Source: Onchidella celtica (taxonomy: Eukaryota; Mollusca; Gastropoda; Systellommatophora; Onchidiidae). From it: a stretch of DNA of 64,000 bases. The number at the start of each line of letters is the position of its first letter. The first letter of the stretch is position 1. The notes under the pieces are model-generated. The model saw only the letters and a list, made by a program, of their open reading frames with translations, did no database searches and was not told the origin of the DNA. The stretch is from the NCBI GenBank assembly GCA_963931925.1, contig OZ007582.1, positions 24,090,224 through 24,154,223 of the forward strand. The letters run 5' to 3'. Below, piece after piece: positions 56,347-64,000 of the stretch. The translations under genes and the position numbers were made by a program.

Positions 56347-56664
56347 GTAGTGATGTCTTTATACTTTGCTTTACAATGAATGTAAAGGGGATGAGAGAAA
56401 ACACTATCTACTTTTCAAAAGAATGTTTTTAACACATTTCAAACGCACGCGAACTTTTTTTCTGTCTAGAATTTTATATAATTTTATATTGGAAAATAAT
56501 ATCATTACCACTCACTGAAAGTGATGTTCTTGATACCGTGTTCTTACACCATGTTTGGAAATATTTATGGAAAGAAGATGTTATTGTTTCCAGCGAATGA
56601 TGATCAAAACCATTAAACTGAAGATGAACGATTCCAAGGAACAATCGTTTGTATGGTGGAGTCT

Positions 56665-56900
56665 GCAGTAATTGCGATAATCACCTGACTTTGTACTGGC
56701 AGAAATAAAATGTTTCGATGAGGAAACCTGCCGTCGGCGAAGCCGATTGATAGTTCTGAAGAAATTAGAGTGGTACTACAGAGATCTGGCCGGTTGTCTG
56801 AGGTTTATTTTGGTGCTCCTACTGCAAACGGTTGGTACTCCCTTCTGTGTAGTTTTGTTTGTTGGAAACTCTGTATTCTTAAAGATGCCAAAAAACTGGA
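56665..56900 (+). other. Conserved 5' flank of TNFR-like copy C
   Basis: Aligns with 334-580 and 29834-30100, including GAGGTTTATTTTGGTG. The possible donor seen in A and B is shifted here (GGTTG|GTACTC). Confidence 0.45.
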
Positions 56901-56941
56901 TGATTACAATCGCTCTTACTGAGTCCGATTTTTTTCCCCAG

Positions 56942-57826
56942 AGAGCGGAAGTAATTCGATTTCAAAACGACCCTGTTCTCTCAGAATTGTAGGTACATAC
57001 TTGATTATCTTGGTGATGTTATTCACACCGACTTGTCAATATGACCTCTGGTGCCCCACTGGATATCTTTTGTACACCCCGCGAGATGGTCCAGACATTT
57101 GCCTGGAATGTTTTCCCGGGACTTTCATGCCTCTACGGCTACATAAAAACAGACAGTGTTTTGAGTGCACAAACATTCAACATCCAGATCTAGAGATTCA
57201 GGTTTTCCCATGCAACAGATTTATCGACACTGAAATCCACTGCATTGACGGCTACTACCGTACAAAACCCTCCTATCCTGAAGACAGGGGACACTGTCAG
57301 AAATGTACAAGTTGTCAATTTCCCAAACGTCCGTGCCAGAAGTTCAGTGACACTGTCTGTTGTCCAAATGAAAATTACGATGTTTTTGTCAACAAACATG
57401 GAAAACCAGAATGTGTCCCCTTGTGTAGACGAGGTCAGTTCCTAGATCCAGAGACTGACCGGTGTCAGCCATGCCATCAAAACACGTACATGGACGTGGA
57501 GAGACATACTCACATTTACTGTCAGAACTGTGAAGTCTCCAGTTCAAAGGAAGAAGTAATGATCCGACCATGCAACAGTACCCATCCAGCTATCATCGAC
57601 TGTATTGATGGTTATTACCGTCGTCCCTCACTAATCTACCCATTCCATAGATGTGCCAAGTGCCAGGACTGTTATGAAAACAAACATGGCCCTATGTATG
57701 TAGGTCGTGCGTGTAACCAGTCCCATGATACAGTTTGTTGTTCTCAACCCAATATGATCGTTGTCGACACCCAGAATGGTCCAGAGTGCACACAATCGAG
57801 CACTCAGTCATTAGTGACATCAACAG
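56942..57826 (+). CDS. TNFR-like cysteine-rich protein, copy C, long exon
   Basis: The acceptor GATTTTTTTCCCCAG ends at 56941. An in-frame TGA at 56920-56922 just upstream shows that the coding exon cannot extend further 5', which supports the acceptor in all three copies. The start reads SGSNSISKRPCSLRIV, then the hydrophobic YLIILVMLFTP. No initiator ATG precedes it in the exon, so an upstream exon is needed or an internal Met is used. The two tandem cysteine modules (first Cys in LWCPTGYLL, last in GPEC) are complete, with both CIDGYY cores and the NST sequon. One extra Tyr replaces Ser in CQDCYENKHG. The donor ACAG|GTGAGG at 57826 is in phase 1. The stalk sequence (SSTQSLVTST) differs most from copies A and B. 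Confidence 0.8.
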
Positions 57827-58473
57827 GTGAGGATGACCTATTGGTCTGTTCATGCCTGCTTGTGATGTAATAGACGGTTACATTAACATTAATATTTTTG
57901 GTTCAGTTCTTAATATATATGTTCTCAGTGCCGACCAGTGCCTCATCTTTTTCCTTTGGCTATTTATCTAAAGTTTCAATCTTCTCTATTCATCCATTCA
58001 CCCCCCCCCCCTGCCTTGTTCAAGTACATATATTTATCCATCCTCCCAACACTGCATCCTCAATCATATCCACAAAAGTGTGATTGTGTAATCGCCCATG
58101 CGGGACCATGTTCATGCAAAATCCAGTTGAAGAGAAGAACCAATAATAATTAAGAATAATGTCATGTGGCAAATGTATTCTAATTCATTCTAATGCCCAA
58201 TTGTAACCACGTCCAAATGTAGCAGGCTCTCAAAAATGATTTTTTCTGTTCTCCATCATTAGTGACTGAGTAATACCTCGTTTATCGCTGAAACTATATT
58301 TTGTCGTATACTACACATTGAAGTTTTTGTTTGATCTTTTTACACTAGACTTCGGCGATACTGAAAAAAAAAAATGATTCCATAGTTCCACACTCTGAAA
58401 ATTAATTGCATTTAATAGAAATGAATCTGAATTAGGATTGTTCCTAATATAGAATGGATGGCTATTATTTCAG

Positions 58474-58775
58474 CTCCTGCGTACCAAGAGAACCGGATGG
58501 TTGTCTACCTTAAACTTTGTGGAAAAGGAGAATATCTGAAGTTTGACCTTGACCTGTCAATAGCGACCTGTCTACCCTGTCCACTCGGAACTTGTATGGA
58601 AGAAATTAGTCACACTAGAACCGCATGTCTCAATTGTGCCCATCCTCAACCCCGCACAGCGTCTGAATATGCGATGACCTCGTCAAGTGGAAAGCATTTC
58701 GAACATGACAAGGTGATATCTACAATAAAGATTATGTTTTCGATTTCAATTTTGTCCCAGATCTTTCTTATATAA
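58474..58775 (+). CDS. TNFR-like copy C, terminal exon with GPI-like tail
   Basis: The acceptor CTATTATTTCAG ends at 58473, and the phase-1 join gives APAYQENRMV. The shortened third module is kept (CGKGEY... CLPCPLGTCMEE... CLNCAH), but the NRT sequon of A and B reads TRT. The C-terminal hydrophobic stretch (ISTIKIMFSISILSQIFLI) ends at the stop, preceded by TSSSGK, again like a GPI signal. A lysine inside the stretch makes it less ideal than in A or B. Confidence 0.78.
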
Positions 58776-59057
58776 TTTAAATTTCAGTACCAGTTGTTTA
58801 CCTTTTCTGTTAAAGGCGGGAATTGAGAGGTCGAACAATGAAGAAAAAAGCCAAAAGATAAAGATACAGAGAGTTGGGTGTCGGATTGTTCGAAGTTTGA
58901 TAGTGCTATCTGTCTTTGTCCTGAAAAAAAAAAGTGAAACATTATAATTATAATATCACAAGCATGATTACCCGTTCTACGAACGGAATAGGAAAGAAAG
59001 AAAAGGCAGTGTGACAGTGACAGATGATGACAATGGGTTAACTATTGTGACATACCT

Positions 59058-59789
59058 TCACTGTAGAACTTCTGGATAGACGACGTTGCGAGTCTGATAT
59101 TCCGCAGCCAACACAAAGACAGATTTATTTGTTCCTGTCCTGGACAGTGCCACATATAGCATTCCATGTGTGAATACTGGAGATGTTAAATCCAAGCCCA
59201 TGGTTTTTAAAGTCTGGCCCTGAGCCTTGTTTATAGTTATGGCAAAACATGGCTGAACGGGAAATTGACGCCGTTGAAAAGTGAAGGGCAATGCACTGTC
59301 AGAAGGCTGCAAAATTATCCGTGGAATGGCATGTGTTTCCCCCTTATACGGTCCTGATGATATCTGCATTATTAAAGCATTGGGGGTAGATCTGCAGACA
59401 GTGCACCTTGTGCCATTCATTAGACGTGGTGGGTTGAGAGACCGCATAATCATAACAGGCATCCCAACTTTAATGGTAAGTTTGTGAGACGGAAGCCCAG
59501 CGACCTCTACTGAATTAAGAAACTCTGTGGGATAATGCACTGCCTCCTCTTCCGTAACAGTGCTATCAAAGGAGGTGTAAACTTTGCACAGCCCAGGCAT
59601 CATTTGAGTAAGTCTGGCATTGATGGTGGCTACAGTGTCATTTAGTGGTGCCAATATGGCCCGTTCTGCCAGCCATGATGAGCTAGTATGGTTCTGCAAA
59701 AAATCTGGATATACAGAAGTAATTAGGTCATTTGTAGTTAATACTGTGGTTCCAAATGAATTCAGAGATATGCTGTCTGGTTTCATCAC
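59058..59789 (-). pseudogene. Helitron helicase, C-terminal part
   Basis: 243 codons open. It reads TNDLITSVYPDFLQNHTSSS, WLAERAILAPLNDTVATIN, FLNSVEVAGLPSHKLTIKVG and PVMIMRSLNPPRLMNGTRC. It then has CFAITINKAQGQTLKTMGLD (helicase motif with the QGQT core) and LYVALSRTGT (motif VI region), typical of the Pif1-type helicase of Helitrons. Walker A and B motifs are absent because the upstream part is deleted. The first codons overlap the end of the N-terminal ORF in another frame, at the deletion junction near 59785. Confidence 0.85.
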
Positions 59790-60425
59790 GCGTCCTCAAG
59801 ACGGTGTCTCTCTCACCTACAGGATCATTGGGCATAAGCAGACCTACCTCACTCGTCTCGGGGGCATTATAGCGTCTTTCATGCTCTCCAGGTGGACGGT
59901 TGTGATTCGAAATACTGATGCGGTAATTTTCCAAATTGTTGTGTAATGCAAATTCATGCACTGCTTTCAGTTCACGAACATAAATATTGTGTGCATGAAG
60001 CTCCTCTTGAATTGCCCTCACAATGTTTTGTCGAAGAACATCAACAACACCCATTCTGGCAGTTACCTCAGACATTTCTCCATCGATGAAATAGATCTGA
60101 AGAAATTTTGGGTCAACACTGGCGTCAGTATTTGTATTTGGTAGAAGTCCACCGATGCGATGACAGACTTGGCCCTGGATCACCTGGATGCGGAATTGGG
60201 GATTCCAACCTGGAACATTAATTTCACTGCATCCGAAGGATGTCAGCTGGAAAGCACAGTTGTATTTCCGGATATTTGATAAAAAGTGCACTGCGTCAGG
60301 GGTTTCCTGGTGAAAGAGGGTGTGCAAATATTCAGTTTGAGGTGGATAAGGAGTCAGAGTTACCTTACCGTTTCCACAGCACATTCCAGGAGTTTCCAAT
60401 TTAAATTTTGATGCATGACAATGGG
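59770..60425 (-). pseudogene. Helitron replicase N-terminal part
   Basis: The frame includes a zinc-ribbon-like CPHCHA ... GMCCGNGKV at its start. It continues TLHFTPYPP-like text (VTLTPYPPQTEYLHTLF), FLSNIRKYNCAFQLTSFGC, QGQVCHRIGGLLPN and YRISISNHNRPPGEHERRYN, ending NDPVGERDTVLRTR at the deletion junction. This is the region before the HUH nuclease in Helitron replicases. A TGA precedes the zinc ribbon, so the link to the ORF at 60474-60827 is frameshifted. The tail beyond about 59785 is read-through in a wrong frame. Confidence 0.8.
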
Positions 60426-60473
60426 GACATATCTTTCATTCTTTGTCATCCCTCCAATGGCATTGTTATGCCT

Positions 60474-60827
60474 TTAAACAAATGCATGTGGTGCATAGTT
60501 AAGAGCCATTGGAATTCCTGGATCTAGAGCAGGGACTGGCCTTTCCTGCGGGTGTGTAGCTAGGGCAGGGGGTGGCCTTTCATGCGGGTATGGAGCTGGG
60601 GCAGGGACTGGCGTTTCCTGTGGACGGCCTTCTTGAGCAAGCTCATCAGGCACTTGAGGCACTGACTGAATAGCTTGAAGAGATTGCATGGCAATTCCAT
60701 CTTCTTCATTTGCCGAATCTTCATTGGTGGTAGCAGATCCACCCACATGCAACAATTGTTGCCGCTTGAAACGTTGGCCCTGTGGCGTCAATCTCCCTAA
60801 TCCAGACCCTTTCCTTTTCCTAGGCAT
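60474..60827 (-). CDS. Helitron N-terminal ORF, proline-rich
   Basis: 117 codons from an ATG at 60827. It has a basic start (MPRKRKGSGLGRLTPQG), a QRFKRQQLL segment and an acidic stretch. Proline-rich near-repeats follow (three units of the type HERPPPAL / QERPVPAL). It ends 50 bp before the zinc-ribbon frame and was probably continuous with it before a frameshift. The basic start may be a nuclear localisation signal. Confidence 0.6.
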   Translation of the reverse strand: MPRKRKGSGLGRLTPQGQRFKRQQLLHVGGSATTNEDSANEEDGIAMQSLQAIQSVPQVPDELAQEGRPQETPVPAPAPYPHERPPPALATHPQERPVPALDPGIPMALNYAPHAFV

Positions 60828-61075
60828 ATTAAAAACTTAGATCTAGTCTAGACTAATTAGAACAAAGCTGAAACCTAACCAAAGCCAAAAAGGTTTGCTG
60901 TTGAGCAACGAAATGAAAGTCCTGCTGTTGGGCGCTGCTTTAAACAGTTAAAATGTGTGATGGCCACCCACGTGCAACAATCGTTGCCGCTTGAAACGTT
61001 GGCCCTGTACTGTGGCGTCAATCTCCCGACCTAATCCAGAATCTTTCCTTTCCTAGATCTAGTCTAGAATGTAGG
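60739..61075. repeat. Tandem duplication at the Helitron 5' coding end
   Basis: About 100-130 bp around the ORF start (GTTGCCGCTTGAAACGTTGG, GTGGCGTCAATCTCCC, TAGATCTAGTCTAGA) are present twice, at 60739-60860 and 60965-61075. The second copy has a four-base insertion and no initiating ATG context. Confidence 0.8.
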
Positions 61076-61695
61076 CATAGGCTATTGAAAACACATTCTA
61101 AAACACAGATATATAGACCTAGGCTAGATGTAAACTAATCAGAACAAAGTTGAAACTTAACCACAGTTGTGCACTGTTTTAAAATGTGTGACGGCGGAAG
61201 TTGGCGGTAGTCGTTGGCGTAAATCATCATGAGTTAAATTTCGATTATTTAGGTCTGATTACTTCAGTCGATGAAATATTATGAGAAAATGCATTCTTGA
61301 AGGTACAGTGCACGTAAATCATTAGATCTGCGTCCTCGTGATAAGACATGTAATTTGGGGGCCTATTCCGAGGCAGTTTAGCACAATCGGCTATATTGCG
61401 AGGCGATTCAACAAAATCGGCGACTGTAATCGCTCAAGCAATTTGCGCACAGAAAACTATAATCGATGACAAAAAATTGCCGCAAATTTGCCGAAAATTT
61501 GATGAGTCGCAACACAAAAACGGAAACAAACTTTCTGTTATTTCTCAAATATATTTAAATTTTATGTGCCGGCGACACGACCACAGACTATACTAAGCAT
61601 TGTGTAAAATTTGAAGGCCATAGTATCAACATTAACGGAGGAGTAGCGACAGAGGCGCGCGCAATGTCGTAAAGTTTCTCTTTTATTAGTATAGA

Positions 61696-64000
61696 TTATT
61701 TTCAGTCACCGTCAATCTTATATGGTCACCTTTTCATATTTTTGGATACTTTTTTGATACTGTGACCGATCATAATTATGCACATATTAAAAGCATCATG
61801 CCGAGGAGAATATTACTGTTCACAAAAAAAGTATCTCTACTGAAAATAAAAATGCTCTATTTGACAAGATCACTTCATACTTTAGGACAAAAATGTTTTA
61901 AGTTTATCATCAGCGCAGAGTATGTTGATGAATGGCAGTGGACCACTACGGGACCCAGCCACCCGACGAAAACCGAATAAAGACGTTGAGCTTAGAAGTG
62001 CCCAGTAAACATGGTCACTAAATTTTAATTTCTAATTAAAATATTGGCTTAATGCGACGGACTAAAAAATAGCATTAATGTAAGGAATTATGTCCACAAT
62101 TTAAGAGAAAACCAGTTGGGAATTAAAATTAATCTGACACAAAACTAGAGCTGACACGAAAGTGTTTTTCAGTTGAAGGTCCATTCTTAAAGAAAAAAAT
62201 GTATTATACACGCATACATTTAATAATAATTTTTAATAGATTTTTTCCTTTCACAATATGATGAAAGACAGTAATTGTAATAATGATGAAAAAGATAATG
62301 AAATGAATGGTTAAAAACTAGAGCGGACACGAAAAACTTTTTAACTTGGCGGTCCACAATACTTTTCATAGTATGTTGTGTAATATAGGAAGTGTTTTGT
62401 TTTTTAGTAAATTTATCACACTGTTTTCAATTTTCTGATTCACCAGGTTGAATAGGATACATCATTTTTATATTTAAATACTTTTGTGAAACTTGAGCAA
62501 GTTTAGGTTCAATATTTCTTAAGAACTATTTATGATGATATGAGCGATTTTTTTTTTTTTATAGTTTTATTTTTTATTGCCCATGCAATTATTGCATTTT
62601 ATCTTTAACTTTGAAAGTTTTAAAGCACCAAATTTTCAACACTTGAAATTCTGTGTTTTCAGGATGTTCATTAGTTGGTATATGCTTTAAAAAAAAAAAA
62701 AAAACAGCAACAAGAAAACAACCCAGCAGTTGTTGCAGATAATGAAAAAATCTTTTTTTTTTTTTAACACGCCGTGACAAGAGCACAGCGTCATACTGTG
62801 GCCCCGTCAGGCATGCTAAGTTGCAGCCATTGAACATTACAGTCATAGAGACATGACATTTTTTATTATCTCGGTTGTGTTATTTTCTTGAGCGTTTGTC
62901 TGTGTAAGGTCATACTGCATTACTCCATCCCTTCCGATTAAAAAAAGAAAAAAAAAGTTGTCCTAACAAACACCAAGATTAAGCCTTGATTTACCACTGT
63001 GCGATTCAAGTGGCCTGCAGCAAAGAGACAGATGAAGGAGACAATGTTTTTTTTTGTTTTTTTTGAGAACATTTTGTCACATCCCGATAAACCATGGCTC
63101 TGAATTCTAAATTCTGTTCAGTAACCTGTTCACTTATGCATACTTTAATTGTAAATAAGTAATTGTTTGTAGATGTTCGTTTATCATTGATCTTAATTTT
63201 TTAATTAAATAATTCCAATGCTTTTGCTTCAATGAATTATGTCAATGAATGAATTAAACTTTTTTATTTGAATTCAAAGCAATTAACATGCAGTTTACAT
63301 CCCAGCAATAGTTTTACGAGACTGTGACGAGCTCCACTTTGTGAGATGTTTCCAGCAGCCAACGGGGTATATTTTAAGTTAAGGCTAATAACCATGTACT
63401 TAATTCCTTTATTCAGTGCATCGGTTAAGGCTCATGTAATATTTACTTCACTTTGGTCATCGTACCTTACTATGTGAAACGCTAAGGTCCCATAATAACT
63501 GATACTTTGAGAATTACATTTCTGTAGTAATGCTCAGATTATAACAAGCAAAGTAATTGTCAAATTCGATGAAATAAATCAGGAATCATTTCGTGGTTAA
63601 ATTTTCATTGGAATTATCTCATTTCCTGTCAAATGGTCAGCTGTCACACCCTCGAAGAAATAATTCAATCGTTTAAGCTTAAATGCGACGATTAATCTTT
63701 TGACTCAACATTCTGTTGTCCAGATTACGTGGATTTCTTGCTTTTTTGTTGTTGTTGTTGTTTTCTTTTCATATATCGGCTACTGTGTAGACAGATTTTT
63801 GTAAGAAAATAAAATTATTATTATGTTGGATATTATGAACTCTTCTGTGTGTGTCTGTGTTACACTGTATATGGAGCATCATTTCTGCCCATATTTCCTT
63901 CCTTTCTCCACACTTCAAGCCCCTCTCACTTTCCTTTTCGTTGTTATTCATGGTACCAATACTACAATCAATCCACAGACCAGCATCACCAATCTTACAT
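61696..64000. other. Intergenic, nothing recognised
   Basis: A+T-rich. Two similar segments at 62140-62182 and 62317-62358 share CTAGAGC.GACACGAAA and end GGTCCA. Long T or A runs lie at 62547-62560, 62688-62703 and 62752-62765, and (GTT)n at 63748-63763. Confidence 0.5.

Larger units (their letters stand above)
58959..61695 (-). mobile_element. Internally deleted Helitron
   Basis: On the minus strand it begins TCTATACTAATAAAAGAG after an A (61696 complement). It ends with the hairpin CCGTTCGTAGAACGG, a 9-nt spacer and CTTG before a T (58958 complement). CTTG departs from the usual CTRR by one base. Length 2,737 bp. Three minus-strand ORFs cover an N-terminal region, a zinc-ribbon region and the C-terminal helicase part. 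The rolling-circle HUH nuclease and the helicase ATPase motifs between them are missing. The element therefore depends on another copy in the genome. It lies about 180 bp beyond the stop of TNFR copy C. Confidence 0.88.

Overview
The window is nuclear DNA of an invertebrate animal. It has spliced genes with GT-AG introns, long A+T-rich non-coding stretches, many microsatellites, and a heavy load of non-LTR retrotransposons, Helitrons and TIR DNA transposons. The mix of RTE-like LINEs, Helitrons and an expanded family of cysteine-rich TNF-receptor-like proteins suggests a lophotrochozoan, most likely a mollusc. That is inference; nothing in the window identifies the species.

The main host content is three paralogous plus-strand genes for secreted or membrane-attached TNFR-like proteins: copy A (583-2423), copy B (30155-31941) and copy C (56942-58775). 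Each has a long exon with two tandem cysteine-rich modules and a signal-peptide-like segment. A phase-1 intron separates it from a last exon with a third, shortened module and a short hydrophobic C-terminus that looks like a GPI-anchor signal. None has a cytoplasmic death domain. Copies A and B sit in a larger duplicated block (about 334-12650 and 29834-39985). Each block also carries a decayed minus-strand gene for a single-pass membrane protein (11590-12350 and 39000-39660). Copy C shares only the gene and about 280 bp upstream. Small phase 1-1 exons lie at 26334-26426 and, upstream of copy C, at 51531, 53117, 55064 and 56227. They belong to at least one further spliced gene or to upstream parts of the TNFR-like genes.

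Because blocks A and B are alignable, each serves as the empty site for insertions in the other. Block A gained a 4.52-kb TIR element (3067-7590, 3-bp target duplication, decayed superfamily-1 helicase and unknown ORFs), a 340-bp LINE piece (10818-11157) and a perfect 22-bp inverted repeat (8812-8880). Block B gained a 330-bp Helitron (33617-33946) and a 2.34-kb TIR element with subterminal repeats and a 4-bp target duplication (36456-38790).

The rest is mostly transposon-derived. A full-length RTE-like LINE (47881-51121, minus) has an 11-bp target duplication and only one frame break. A 5'-truncated LINE (17993-19176, plus) has a 12-bp target duplication. A 2.74-kb internally deleted Helitron (58959-61695, minus) lies about 180 bp downstream of copy C. 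There is a probable solo LTR (28972-29572) and several LINE tail fragments, two of them arranged like 5' inversions. No rRNA, tRNA or CRISPR structure was seen. All annotations come from reading the sequence; no database search was run.
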